DNA of 64,000 nt from Occallatibacter riparius. GTDB taxonomy: Bacteria > Acidobacteriota > Terriglobia > Terriglobales > Acidobacteriaceae. The DNA lies in contig NZ_CP093313.1 of the NCBI RefSeq assembly GCF_025264625.1, positions 1,116,001-1,180,000 of the forward strand, given 5' to 3'. A program made the position numbers and the translations under genes. Below, in pieces: positions 18,954 through 29,131 of this stretch. The notes below the pieces were generated by a model that was not told the origin of the DNA, made no database searches, and was given only the letters and a program-made list of their open reading frames with translations. Within the stretch, counting starts at the first letter, position 1. Each line of letters starts with the position of its first letter.

Positions 18954-19827
18954 TCGGAGTTGGAATCATCCATGAAAGGGTGTTTTGCCGATCGAAATCT
19001 TTCACTGCAATTCAAAGAGAGGTTATCGCTAAGATGAAGGGACCTCCAAGCGGCGGCCTAATGCCTTCGTGAGGCTAGATTTGAACAGAATCGTCATTTG
19101 GGGAATTACCTCCAAGTACCTAGGCATCGTCTATCTTTGATCCGGAGCCTGTTCTCTGGATGCGATGGCCCCTTTGGTGGTCTGCTCGCAGGACCTGTCA
19201 GTCGAGTTCATCGAGCCGGCGCGGACTCCCGTGCGACTGCGATCTTTCGCCGTTGCCATCATATCTACATTCCGACGAGTGCCTATCACCACCATGCATT
19301 ACCGCCCGAACGTACTGTACGGCGAGGACGGCGCCCCCAATTACGGCGCCCACCGCCTCTCCAATTCCGACGCTTTATGGGTGGAACCTAGGTTCCTGGC
19401 CTTCCAGACGTGCTTCAGATCCATTGGTGTTCCTGCAAGCGCTTTGCCAAATCACTATGTGAGTTCGTCACGGAGGGTAACGTCGCATTTGCAACGCCAT
19501 TAGCCGTAATCACCTGATAACGATAGAGCAGCATCCTCGCAGGTGCGTCGATCTGTGTCGCGCCAGAGACTTCAGGTCGAGGCCGTGACTTTTGAGAGTC
19601 TCTTCGTGTGGATGAACGAATGGCCCCAATAGGTTCTCCGAGGATTGCCGAAATCCGCGAAGGGAAGCTGGATGCGAGCGCGGTCCAGGGGCGGCTCGAA
19701 CACCTGACGAAATAAATGCTCCAACCGAAATCGCTGAATTTGCAGGGACATACAGGAGCACCGAAATGAGCTCCCATTTGCTGGTTTACATCGATATCGC
19801 GGCCGGGTTTTAATTTGTCCGAGGCCG
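18954..19827. other. Low-coding stretch upstream of the giant sensor gene
   Basis: Several frames of about 100 codons are open on both strands, but none shows a family signature with a good start. One plus-strand fragment ending near 19715 (PRIAEIREGKLDASAVQGRL) looks protein-like and may be the tail of a lost gene. The promoter of the sensor gene should be near its right end. Confidence 0.4.
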
Positions 19828-22800
19828 GTGTCCGACCGGTCTCGTAAGGGCCCGGAGAACCTCTTGGATCTCACAGATTTTGCGTTCGAACCGCTCCGCA
19901 ATAGTCATGAGGAATTCGCTCTTTATCGGGGTCGCGCAAGACAATCAGAAAGACCCTCAGTTCTCCTGCTAACCCCGAGCTCATCTCGCCCTGCGCGCGA
20001 GAGCCTTAAGAAATTGGAGCATCAGTATTCGTTCCGCGATGAACTTGATGGTGCGTGGGCGGTACGTCCCCTTGCTTTGTCCAAATACAAAGAACAACAG
20101 GTGCTTGTACTCGAGGATCCAGGTGGCGAGCCGCTGGATGGGGTTATCGAGGGACCAATGGAAATGTTGCAGTTCTTGCGCTTGGCACTCGGACTCGCAA
20201 GTGCGCTCAGCCACTTACATAAGAGAAATGTGATTCACAAAAATGTGAAGCCAGGCAATTTCCTTGTTGATTCCTCGACCGGTCACGCCTGGCTCATGGG
20301 CTTCGGGATCGCTTCACGGCTTCTGCGTGAACGTCAGTCACCTGAGCCTCCCGAGTTTATCGCTGGAACGCTCCCTTACATGGCGCCCGAACAGACGGGA
20401 CGAATGAATCGTTCGATCGATTCGCGGAGCGACCTGTATGCCTTCGGCATAGTGCTTTACGAGATGCTGACCGGTAGTCGGCCCTTCACCGCTTCGGACC
20501 CGATGGGATGGGTACATTGCCAGATCGCGAGGCAGCCGGTACCGCCGCACGAACTGCAGAATGCGCCCCGTGCTGTTTCTGCGATCATCATGAGGTTGCT
20601 CGCCAAAACTCCCGAAGAGCGCTATCAGACCGCGGCCGGCGTGCATTGTGATCTGCGACGTTGTCTGGCTGAATGGGAGTCTCAAGGTCGCATCCAGGAA
20701 TTCGTTCCCGGGAAACAAGACACCCCGGACCGGCTGGTGATTCCTGAGAAACTGTACGGGCGGGCGCATGAGATCGAGACTCTGCTCAGCGCTTTCGACA
20801 GAGTTGTAGCCGGTCGCAGGCCCGAATTGGTGCTGGTTTCCGGATATTCAGGCATCGGAAAATCCGCGCTCGTGAACGAACTCCATAAACCACTGGTTCC
20901 ACCGCGGGGCCTTTTCGCGTCGGGCAAGTTCGACCAATACAAGCGCGATATTCCTTATGCCACTTTAGCGCAGGCATTTCAGAGCCTTATTCGTCCACTC
21001 CTTAGCAAGAGCGAAGAGGAGCTGAGTAAATGGCGCAAAGCCCTGCGAGAGGCGTTGGATCCAAACGGGCTATTGATCGTGGACCTCGTCCCGGAATTGA
21101 AGCTCATCATTGGTGAACAGTCACCAGTTCCTGAACTTCCGCTGCAGGCGGCGCAGAGCCGGTTCCAGCTCGTGTTCCGTCGATTCATCACCGTATTCGC
21201 GCGGCCGGAACATCCCCTTGCGCTCTTCCTTGACGACTTGCAATGGTTGGACGCTGCGACGCTCGATCTGATGGAGGACCTGCTGACCCGAACAGATCTG
21301 CAGCATTTGATGTTGATTGGTGCCTACCGAGACAACGAAGTGAATTCCGCTCATCCGCTGATCCGGAAACTGGAAGCGATGCGCCGATCCGGAGCAATAT
21401 TGCAGGACATCGTACTTGCACCCCTGGCCCTTGAACACCTCGGACAGCTAATTGCGGAGTCTCTCGGGTGTGACCTGGAGGGCGCCAGCCCCCTTGCGCA
21501 ATTAATTGAGACCAAGACTGGTGGTAATCCGTTCTTCGCAATCCAGTTCTTTTCTGCACTTGCCGAAGAGGGGCTGCTCACATTCGATTATGACGACCAG
21601 CGCTGGTCTTGGGACCTGAACCGCATCCATGCCAAAGGTTACACCGATAATGTGGTGGATCTCATGGTTAGGAAGTTGATCCGTCTGCCAGCCGAAACCC
21701 AAAAGGCACTACAACAACTTGCGTGCCTGGGCAACAGCGCGGAGTTTGCCATACTGCGGATCGTTTACCACGACTCGGAGGAGGATTTACACGGCCAGCT
21801 TTGGGAAGGGGTGCGACAAGGCCTCATCTTTCGTTCGGAAGAATCCTATAAATTCCTGCACGACCGTGTCCAGGAAGCTGCCTATTCCTTGATCCCCGAA
21901 GAATTGCGTGCGGAAGCTCATCTTCGAATAGGCCGGCTGCTCGCGGCGTATACCCCCCCGGAGAGGCTTGAAGAGGGGATTTTCGAGATTGTCAATCAGC
22001 TCAACCGCGGCTCTCACCTCGTCACGTCAACTGAAGAGCGTGAGCGAGTCGCTAAATTGAATTTCATCGCCGGCAAGCGCGCGAAGGTCTCCACAGCGTA
22101 TGCCTCGGCGCTCAGATTGCTCGCAGCTGGCCGGTCATTGCTGACTGATGAGACCTGGGACTCTAACTATGATCTGATCTTTTCCATCGAATACCTTACG
22201 GCTGAGTGCGAACTGCTGACGGCGGATATGGCGGCAGCCGAAGATCGGCTTTCGATGTTAGCGCAACGTGCGAAGAACGCACACGATATGGCGATTGTGA
22301 CACGTCTGCGCCTCACGCTTTACACCACTTTAGATCGGAGCAACCGCGGCGTGGAGCTCTGCCTCGAGTACCTTCGACACCTCGGCACCGATTGGTCCCC
22401 GACTCCGACGCGCGAGGAGGTAATGCGCGAACATGATCGAATTCGGTCTCTGGTGGGAAATCGCCAAATTGAGGAGCTCGTCGACCTGCCGTTAATGACC
22501 GATCCGGCCATCCTCGACGTTCTGGACGTGTTGACCGAAGCCGTGACGCCGTCAATGTATTGCGACGAGAATCTGTTTTCGCTCGTTATCTGTCATATGG
22601 TGAACCTGAGTCTCGAGTATGGTAACTGCGACGGTTCATGCTTTGCGTATGTGTGGTTTGCCGTCATCGCCGGGCCATATTTCGGCGAGTACAAGGACGG
22701 ATTTCGCTTCGGGCGGCTTGGCTGCGAACTGGTCGAGAAGCGTGGGCTAATTCGCTATCAGGCCCGAACCTATATGTCTTTCGGAAACATGGTCATCCCG

Positions 22801-25800
22801 TATGCGAGACATGCCTTGGAGGGGCGCGAACTGGCACGTCGCGCCTTTGATGCCGCCTACAGAATCGGCGACCTTACATTCGCTGCTTATAGCCGCACGA
22901 AGTTGATAACGAACTTCCTGACAGTAGGAGATCCTCTCGCCGAAGTCCAACCGGAAGCCGAGAAGGGTCTCGAGTTCGCGCAGAGCGTGCGGTTCGGCCT
23001 CGTTATTGACCTCCTCATTCCACAAGTCAAGATTATCCAGACTCTCCGAGGTTTGACACCGAAATTCGGCTCCTTTGATGATGGGAGTTTCGATGAGAGT
23101 GAATTCGAGCGGCATCTGGCCAGTAATCCGACTTTTGGGTTACCGGAATTCTGGTATTGCTCTCGAAAGGTGCAAGCTCGCTTCTTTGCTGCAGACTACG
23201 CGACGGCAGTCAATGTAGCTTTGCGGGCTCAACGACTGATTTACACTTCCCCGTCACAACTCGAGACAGCAGACCTTCGCTTCTATGGCGCACTTTCGCA
23301 CGCGGCATATTTGGATTCCGCATCGGTCGACCAGAGACCTCAGCATCTTGAGGCACTCACCGCTCACCACAGAGAGCTCAAAATATGGGCGGAGCATTGC
23401 CCGGAGAATTTTGAAAACCGCGCAGCTCTCGTTGGTGCCGAGATCGCACGCATCGAAGGTCGTATTCTCGACGCTGAGCAACTCTACGAAAAGGCAATCC
23501 GCTCAGCGCGGGAAAACGGCTTCGTCCACAACGAGGCATTGGCGAACGAAGTTGCTGCGCGGTTCTACATGGAACGTGGCTTCGAAAAGATCGCCTACGT
23601 CTATTTGCAGGACGCTCGCTACGGTTATCTTCGTTGGGGCGCAACTGGTAAAGTACAGCAACTCGATGCCCTATATCCTCGCCTTAGGCAATCAGAATCT
23701 GTCCCAGGCAGCTCTGGCGCCATCGGCACGTCGGTCGAACAGTTGGATCTCGCTACCGTAATCAAAGTGTCGCAGGCGGTCTCGAGCGAGATGGTTTTGG
23801 AGAAACTGATTGACAGCCTTATGCGGGCGGCTCTCGAACACGCTGGCGCCGAGCGTGCACTCTTGATTTCCTCGGCTCAAGGTGAACTGAAGACCGAGGC
23901 GGAAGCCACCACAGCCGAGGGTAATGTCGTGGTGAACTTGGGAATTGATGCTGGCATTGCAGCTGCGATACCGGAGTCACTTATACGATATGTGATGCGC
24001 ACTCGTGAGAGCGTAATCGTTAAGGATGGATCGTCTCCGAATCCATTTTCCGTCGATCCGTATATCGCTCAGCGACGGCCTCGCTCCATTCTCACAATGC
24101 CATTGATCAACAGAGGCAAATTGATCAGCATTCTCCATCTTGAAAACAACCTGACACCTGATGTCTTCACCCCTGACCGCATCATCGTATTGAAACTGCT
24201 TGCGTCGCAGGCGGCAATTTCCCTTGAGAATTCGCGACTCTACCGCGATATTGAATCTCGCGAACGGAAGATCGGGCGATTGATCGATTCGAATATTATC
24301 GGAGTCGTCATCTGGGATATGGATGGACGGCTTCTCGATGCCAATGACGCATTTCTCCGTATGTTAGGGTACGACCGCGAAGATGTGAAAGCGGGGCTGC
24401 GATGGTTCGACATGACGCCTCGGGAATGGCAAGAGGTCCACGCTCGCTACGAGGCCGATGAACTTGCGGCGACCGGCATGATGCAAGCCCGTGAAAAGGA
24501 GTATTTCAGGAAGGACGGCAGCCGTGTGCCTGTCCTGATTGGAGCCGCTTGCTTCGAGGACCAGCCCAACCAAGGCGTTGCCTACATCCTCGATTTGACA
24601 CGGCAAAAGCAGGCTGAGGAAGCTCTGCGGCGGAGCGAAGCTCATCTGACGCAGGCACAAAGACTCGCCCACGTGGGAAGTTGGGTTTGGCAGGTTGCCG
24701 GACCGAAGGTGGTGCATCTATCGGAAGAATGCTATCGCGTGTATGGTTTCGATCCGCACGGCGGCATTCCCACCTGGCAGGAGCGCCTAGATCGGGTTCA
24801 TCCGGAGGACCGGGCCAAGTGGCAAGCAACAATCGATCGAGCAATTGACCAGAAAGCGGATTACGAGATGGAGTTTCGGGTTTTACCTCCGCATTCAGCG
24901 GTCCGGTACATCCATTCTGTCGGCAGCCCGGTTTTCGGTCCGTCCGGTGAGGTAGTGCAGTACGTGGGCGTCGATATGGACGTGACCGATAGGAAGCAGG
25001 CTGACGAAGCATTCCGTCACATCGTAGTGGGCACGGCGGCCACCACAGGCAGTGACTTCTTCCAGAGCCTGGTGCAGCATGTGGCTCAGGCGCTGCACGC
25101 CCGATATGCCTTTGTAACGGCCTGCGATGATCAGAAACATGCCCGCTCACTTGCCTTCTGGAAAGGCGACCATTTGGGGGAGAACTTTGATTGGGATATA
25201 AGCGATACGCCCTGCGAGAAAGTGCTCCATGGGGACGTCTGCCACTACAGGCAAGGGCTGCATATGTTCTTTCCTCGCGATAAGTTCTTGGCGGATTGGC
25301 GCGCAGAAAGCTACCTCGGCGTTCCGATGCTCGACGGCGGCAACCGCGTCATTGGCCACATCGCAATCTTGGACGACAAACCGATGGAGGCCGACTCGCG
25401 TGCCATCGATTTGCTTAAGATCTTCGCTTCCCGTGCGGCGGCTGAATTGAAGCGGCAGAAGGCCGAAGACGAACTACAGGCCGCCCTCGAAGAGCGGGAG
25501 AGAATGCGGGAAGAGCTCTCCCATCTCGCACATCTGAACAGAGTCAGCACGATGGGAGAGCTCACAGCCTCGTTGGGACATGAGATCAAGCAGCCAATTG
25601 CAGCCGCATTGACGGACGCAAAAACCTGTTTGCGATGGCTTTCTCGCGATCAGCCCGACGTTCCAGAGGCACGGGATGCAGCGTCGAGGGTCGTCAAGGA
25701 TGCGACCCACGCAAGTGAAATCATCAATCGGATCGGCTCGCTGTTTAAGAAGGGTCCTCTTCAGCGCGAGTTGATCGAAGTAAATCAGCTTATTCAAGAG

Positions 25801-26250
25801 ATGATCGCATTGTTGCGCATTGAAGCAGACCGGCATTTAGTTGCATTCCATATCGAATTGAGTGAGGGCCTGCCTAAAATCAATGCGGATCGCGTCCAAA
25901 TACAACAGGTTCTTATGAATCTGATGCTCAATGGGATCGAGGCTATGAAGGACATAGGCTATGTCGGTGAACTCACGATCAAGTCGCAGAAAGAAGGCGA
26001 TGCTCAGATCTTGGTCTCGGTCCGCGACACCGGTGTGGGACTATGCCCAGAATACGAAAAGCAAATCTTCAATGCTTTCTTCACTACGAAGCCGGGGGGT
26101 ACCGGCATGGGACTAGCCATTAGCCGGTCCATCATCGAGTCGCACGGCGGCCGACTATGGGCAACTTCGAATGATGGAGCGGGAGCGACCTTTCGATTCA
26201 CGCTGCCAATCGAATCCAGCATAGCCGGAGCTATGGTAAGCGGGACTTGA
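19828..26250 (+). CDS. Trifunctional Ser/Thr (pseudo)kinase / AAA ATPase / GAF-PAS-PAS-GAF sensor histidine kinase
   Basis: This 2140-residue cytosolic sensor has an STK-like domain (about 20-285), an AAA_16-type ATPase with Walker A GYSGIGKSA (339-346) and Walker B LALFLDDLQW (Asp469-470), and a long helical TPR-like region to about 1300. GAF (1306-1478), PAS (1479-1590), PAS (1606-1728) and GAF (1731-1871) domains follow. The C-terminus is a histidine kinase with H-box GHEIKQP (His1918) and N/G boxes (NLMLNGIEAM, DTGVGL, GGTGMGLAISRSI). In the kinase domain the catalytic loop reads HKNVKPGN (Asn139 where Asp is usual) and the metal loop reads GFG (158-160) instead of DFG, so it is probably a pseudokinase. 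The start is a GTG with a weak GAGG site. Orphan FixJ-type and NtrC-type regulators downstream are candidate partners. Confidence 0.9.
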   Translation: MSDRSRKGPENLLDLTDFAFEPLRNSHEEFALYRGRARQSERPSVLLLTPSSSRPARESLKKLEHQYSFRDELDGAWAVRPLALSKYKEQQVLVLEDPGGEPLDGVIEGPMEMLQFLRLALGLASALSHLHKRNVIHKNVKPGNFLVDSSTGHAWLMGFGIASRLLRERQSPEPPEFIAGTLPYMAPEQTGRMNRSIDSRSDLYAFGIVLYEMLTGSRPFTASDPMGWVHCQIARQPVPPHELQNAPRAVSAIIMRLLAKTPEERYQTAAGVHCDLRRCLAEWESQGRIQEFVPGKQDTPDRLVIPEKLYGRAHEIETLLSAFDRVVAGRRPELVLVSGYSGIGKSALVNELHKPLVPPRGLFASGKFDQYKRDIPYATLAQAFQSLIRPLLSKSEEELSKWRKALREALDPNGLLIVDLVPELKLIIGEQSPVPELPLQAAQSRFQLVFRRFITVFARPEHPLALFLDDLQWLDAATLDLMEDLLTRTDLQHLMLIGAYRDNEVNSAHPLIRKLEAMRRSGAILQDIVLAPLALEHLGQLIAESLGCDLEGASPLAQLIETKTGGNPFFAIQFFSALAEEGLLTFDYDDQRWSWDLNRIHAKGYTDNVVDLMVRKLIRLPAETQKALQQLACLGNSAEFAILRIVYHDSEEDLHGQLWEGVRQGLIFRSEESYKFLHDRVQEAAYSLIPEELRAEAHLRIGRLLAAYTPPERLEEGIFEIVNQLNRGSHLVTSTEERERVAKLNFIAGKRAKVSTAYASALRLLAAGRSLLTDETWDSNYDLIFSIEYLTAECELLTADMAAAEDRLSMLAQRAKNAHDMAIVTRLRLTLYTTLDRSNRGVELCLEYLRHLGTDWSPTPTREEVMREHDRIRSLVGNRQIEELVDLPLMTDPAILDVLDVLTEAVTPSMYCDENLFSLVICHMVNLSLEYGNCDGSCFAYVWFAVIAGPYFGEYKDGFRFGRLGCELVEKRGLIRYQARTYMSFGNMVIPYARHALEGRELARRAFDAAYRIGDLTFAAYSRTKLITNFLTVGDPLAEVQPEAEKGLEFAQSVRFGLVIDLLIPQVKIIQTLRGLTPKFGSFDDGSFDESEFERHLASNPTFGLPEFWYCSRKVQARFFAADYATAVNVALRAQRLIYTSPSQLETADLRFYGALSHAAYLDSASVDQRPQHLEALTAHHRELKIWAEHCPENFENRAALVGAEIARIEGRILDAEQLYEKAIRSARENGFVHNEALANEVAARFYMERGFEKIAYVYLQDARYGYLRWGATGKVQQLDALYPRLRQSESVPGSSGAIGTSVEQLDLATVIKVSQAVSSEMVLEKLIDSLMRAALEHAGAERALLISSAQGELKTEAEATTAEGNVVVNLGIDAGIAAAIPESLIRYVMRTRESVIVKDGSSPNPFSVDPYIAQRRPRSILTMPLINRGKLISILHLENNLTPDVFTPDRIIVLKLLASQAAISLENSRLYRDIESRERKIGRLIDSNIIGVVIWDMDGRLLDANDAFLRMLGYDREDVKAGLRWFDMTPREWQEVHARYEADELAATGMMQAREKEYFRKDGSRVPVLIGAACFEDQPNQGVAYILDLTRQKQAEEALRRSEAHLTQAQRLAHVGSWVWQVAGPKVVHLSEECYRVYGFDPHGGIPTWQERLDRVHPEDRAKWQATIDRAIDQKADYEMEFRVLPPHSAVRYIHSVGSPVFGPSGEVVQYVGVDMDVTDRKQADEAFRHIVVGTAATTGSDFFQSLVQHVAQALHARYAFVTACDDQKHARSLAFWKGDHLGENFDWDISDTPCEKVLHGDVCHYRQGLHMFFPRDKFLADWRAESYLGVPMLDGGNRVIGHIAILDDKPMEADSRAIDLLKIFASRAAAELKRQKAEDELQAALEERERMREELSHLAHLNRVSTMGELTASLGHEIKQPIAAALTDAKTCLRWLSRDQPDVPEARDAASRVVKDATHASEIINRIGSLFKKGPLQRELIEVNQLIQEMIALLRIEADRHLVAFHIELSEGLPKINADRVQIQQVLMNLMLNGIEAMKDIGYVGELTIKSQKEGDAQILVSVRDTGVGLCPEYEKQIFNAFFTTKPGGTGMGLAISRSIIESHGGRLWATSNDGAGATFRFTLPIESSIAGAMVSGT

Positions 26251-26360
26251 GATCTAGCCGAAACGCATAATTGAACGCCGCACCATGTCGATGCATCATC
26301 TTTGCGAACACTCGGCGCGCAGAGATACGGGCCAGGGGGCTCCTGATACTGCAACAGGTC

Positions 26361-27119
26361 TTAGCCGCCGCTTGCGGGCTTCGCGAATTGGCTCTTCAAT
26401 GCCTTGCTCTTGCCAGAGTTAACCTCTTCCATTGCCGAACGAATCCTGAGCCGCGCCCGCAGAAGGCGTGACTTGGTCGCCGCCACACTGATGCCGATTG
26501 TATCGGCTATCTCTTGCATTGACTTTTCGTGAGCGAGGTGCTGGATCATGACGCTGCGATGAGCGGGGGGAAGACGTGTGACGGCTCTCGACAGTTTGTC
26601 ATGGGTCTGACGTTCTTCGTAGGCCTGTTCAGGATTTGGAGATGGATCGGGAAACTCCCGGATCTCCCATTTGCGTTCTTCGTTTCCTCGCTGATCACAC
26701 GGCACCTCGGGACGCGACCTTCTTCTTCGTAGGAGCATCAACGCTGTATTGATTGCGATTCTGGTCAGCCAAGAGGAAAAGCGGCAGGTACCCCGGAAAT
26801 ACCCCAGATGAAGGTACGCCCTGAAGAATGTATCTTGCACGACATCTTCTGCATCTTCCCGATGTCGCACAATTCTGGATGCAACCTTGTAAAGTGACTT
26901 CCTGTAGCGACCGCACAATTCCGCGAATGCGAGTTCGTCAGAAGATCTTGCGGCTGTGAGCAAATCCTCATCTGATGCCAGATGGTAGTCGGACAGTGGT
27001 GAAACCTCACTCGGTCCGTTCTTTAGGTCCGATAGCGATGAATCAGCAATGGGTGCGTAGCCATGATTTGTCATGATTGCAACGAATTGAATATCGGACG
27101 CCGAGCGCTCTTGGTCCAT
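26361..27119 (-). CDS. ECF-type RNA polymerase sigma factor
   Basis: The 252-residue product has region 2 (HREDAEDVVQDTFFRAYLHL, then SSWLTRIAINTALMLLRRRR) and region 4 (LPPAHRSVMIQHLAHEKSMQ, then SVAATKSRLLRARLRIRS). The ATG at 27119 follows AGAGGAAA at about nine bases. It is a close relative of the sigma factor at 4218 and converges on the giant sensor gene. No classical anti-sigma gene is adjacent; a zinc-ribbon protein is encoded 84 bases upstream on the same strand and could be co-transcribed. The C-terminal tail after region 4 is Lys- and Ser-rich and unusual in length (about 25 residues). Confidence 0.9.
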   Translation of the reverse strand: MDQERSASDIQFVAIMTNHGYAPIADSSLSDLKNGPSEVSPLSDYHLASDEDLLTAARSSDELAFAELCGRYRKSLYKVASRIVRHREDAEDVVQDTFFRAYLHLGYFRGTCRFSSWLTRIAINTALMLLRRRRSRPEVPCDQRGNEERKWEIREFPDPSPNPEQAYEERQTHDKLSRAVTRLPPAHRSVMIQHLAHEKSMQEIADTIGISVAATKSRLLRARLRIRSAMEEVNSGKSKALKSQFAKPASGG

Positions 27120-27203
27120 GATGTGTTTTCCTCTTTGGCCATGGGGATGGATTAGGAACTTACGGTCGCGCTCCGATGGGAGTTCTGGAGCGACTGCGCA
27201 TGT

Positions 27204-27434
27204 CTACGCTACCGACGTGATCCGGTGACTGCGCTGCGGACGGTCCAATTCACGAATGCGAATCCACACGGGCCACCAATCCGTTTCACATCGACCTTGG
27301 CATCGAAGCTGGTTTGCTGCCAGAGACAAACCTCCGCCACATTCAGGGCAAATGCAGTTCAGGATCGCAGATCTCAGCCCTTCGTTCGGACGACGCGGGG
27401 CTTCTATCCTCAAGAACGAATCCTGTGTAAACAT
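27204..27434 (-). CDS. Small zinc-ribbon protein
   Basis: The 76-residue product contains CICPECGGG and, thirteen residues on, RCQGRCETDWW, giving paired cysteines spaced as in a zinc ribbon. It has no membrane segment. A strong ribosome site, GGAGGGGG, lies seven bases before the ATG at 27434. It is the first gene ahead of the ECF sigma factor on the minus strand, so one transcript is plausible. A role as a zinc- or redox-sensitive modulator of the sigma factor is possible but is only inference from proximity. I do not recognise a named family. Confidence 0.55.
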   Translation of the reverse strand: MFTQDSFLRIEAPRRPNEGLRSAILNCICPECGGGLSLAANQLRCQGRCETDWWPVWIRIRELDRPQRSHRITSVA

Positions 27435-28345
27435 GCGGTTACCCCCTCCAAATCAAGAATTGTGTTCGTTGCGGAACGACAATCTGGAATGCACGCGATG
27501 TTCCATTTGAATCGCGTCCCCAAACCGACGCTGGAACCCCGCTCCTAGGATCCGGGGTTCGAACTCTGTAAAGGGTTTAGGTCGCGGTCAGATTCGACTT
27601 GATTGAAGACTTCATTTGTTGGAGTCGCCAGTTGAATGTCACCAATGTCGATCTAACGACACCAGTTGTAAATCGGTGACGCGTCGCGTTCTGGGGCGTA
27701 AAGCTGCTCGGGGAATTGAAGTTGCTGCGGATCGGAGCGAATGGCAGAAGCGAAACGAGTAAGCGAGAGCTAATCTCAATTGGCCATTCCTAGACCTGAG
27801 GTACGGGAGAACCTCGTGACGCGATTCACTCGAGAAGTCTCGCTTGGCATCGTGTGCGACCCTAGTGATCCTTTCTATCCTTACGGATTGAGATCGAAGC
27901 CATCCTCGATTGGTAGCGTGAACTGGAGGACCGCACCTCTCCTGCTACGCACATCCACGCGGATGTCGTGCCAGATCGATCGATTATTGGAATGCGCAAT
28001 TGAGGCGGCCGTCGGGCTGCTCTTCGCCGGAGGATGAGTCCACGATTCCTGAACGTTTGGCTCGCACAGTTCATAGGTCTTTTGAATGGTGATGTGTCGC
28101 CGCTATCGCGTCTTCGAGGTGACGGTGTCATCAGTTTGTTGCAGGTAACTTGTTGACTTCAAGCGGCCTCGGACTGACCATTCGAATTTGCTATAGAATT
28201 AAGGAGTGGGCGTCGCCTGGCCCATCGCTGCAGAAATCGCCTCAAGGTGAATGGGAAAGCACGCCGTATACAGTTCAGGGTGGTTATGGGGTGGAGTAGC
28301 CGCTTCCTCCAGTAACGTGTCCGAGAGGTACCCCAGAGGGCGCAA
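27435..28345. other. Long gap upstream of the FixJ-like gene
   Basis: About 900 bases without an intact gene. The minus strand carries a short histidine-kinase-like C-terminal fragment (27881-28030). The bases GGGGTTCGAAC at 27551 look like a tRNA T-loop but lack a pairing stem. Confidence 0.45.
27881..28030 (-). pseudogene. Possible remnant of a histidine-kinase C-terminus
   Basis: The minus strand encodes about 50 residues ending RGAVLQFTLPIEDGFDLNP and a stop. This resembles the last strand of the ATPase domain in the giant sensor (GATFRFTLPIESS). No upstream N- or G-box is readable in any frame, so at most this is a truncated fragment. Confidence 0.3.
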
Positions 28346-28978
28346 ATGGCATCTGCAGCTGCTGTCCCAACAGTGTACATAGTTGACGACGATCCTCTTG
28401 TACGTGCGTCGATCCAGGGACTTCTTAAGTCCGCCGGTTTGCACTCGATTGGATTCGAAACAGCGGAACAGTTCTGGCGAGAAGCGGCGACGGATGGTCC
28501 CAGTTGTCTCATCCTCGATGTGAGCCTTCCTGGGATCAGCGGTCTCGATTTTCAGCAACAGCTTCGCAGCGCAGGGCGGTCGATTCCCATCATCTTCATC
28601 ACTGGACATGGAGATATTCCCATGTCAGTCCGAGCCATAAAATCTGGTGCATCGGAATTCCTCACAAAGCCTTTCGGAGACCAGGATCTGCTGAATGCGG
28701 TCGAACAAGGTCTGGCCGGCCATTCGATCAGCCTGAGAGAACATGCCGAGATCTCGGCCCTCGAAAAGCGATACGACGATCTAACGCACCGAGAGAAAGA
28801 GGTATTGGAATTGGTCGTTTCGGGAATGCTCAATAAGCAGATAGCCGCCGAACTAGGAATAAGCGAAATTACGATCAAGGTCCACCGTGCTCGCGCAATG
28901 CGCAAAATGCGCGCTGGTTCTGTCGCCGAACTCGTCCTGATGCGAGAGAAGCTACGACACGCCCGTCCATCACATTGA
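28346..28978 (+). CDS. FixJ-type two-component response regulator
   Basis: The 210-residue product has a receiver (VYIVDDDPLVR; phosphoacceptor Asp58 in LILDVSLPGISG; Lys in FLTKPFG) and a LuxR-type HTH (LTHREKEVLELVVSGMLNKQ, then SEITIKVHRARAMRKM). FixJ-like regulators activate transcription after phosphorylation by a PAS-type histidine kinase; the H-box of the giant sensor 2 kb upstream belongs to the FixL-like kind. AGAGGG lies about six bases before the ATG at 28346. All phosphorylation residues are present. It stands in line with a single receiver and an NtrC-like regulator, so a branching phosphorelay is plausible. Confidence 0.9.
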   Translation: MASAAAVPTVYIVDDDPLVRASIQGLLKSAGLHSIGFETAEQFWREAATDGPSCLILDVSLPGISGLDFQQQLRSAGRSIPIIFITGHGDIPMSVRAIKSGASEFLTKPFGDQDLLNAVEQGLAGHSISLREHAEISALEKRYDDLTHREKEVLELVVSGMLNKQIAAELGISEITIKVHRARAMRKMRAGSVAELVLMREKLRHARPSH

Positions 28979-29094
28979 TTCGCAGCGCGACTTCACACCT
29001 CACAACCGCATTCCTCAGAGAGACATTCCGGGCCAGCAGTCTGCTGATTCCGGCTTCCCAGAAGGCCAGGGACAGCTGTTATACCAAAGGACAA

Positions 29095-29123
29095 TTGAAC
29101 CATTGCGCATGATGATTTAATAC
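29095..29123 (+). promoter_or_regulatory. Sigma70-like promoter for a probable leaderless transcript
   Basis: TTGAAC (29095-29100), a 17-base spacer and TAATAC (29118-29123) form a near-consensus promoter. The ATG of the receiver gene at 29132 begins eight bases after the -10 box and has no ribosome site, so the transcript should begin at or within a few bases of the start codon. Confidence 0.5.
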
Positions 29124-29131
29124 TTGCGGAC

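Noticed and set aside
27545..27570. GGGGTTCGAAC resembling a tRNA T-loop
   Set aside because: The flanking bases do not form a T-stem and no acceptor or anticodon stem is present.
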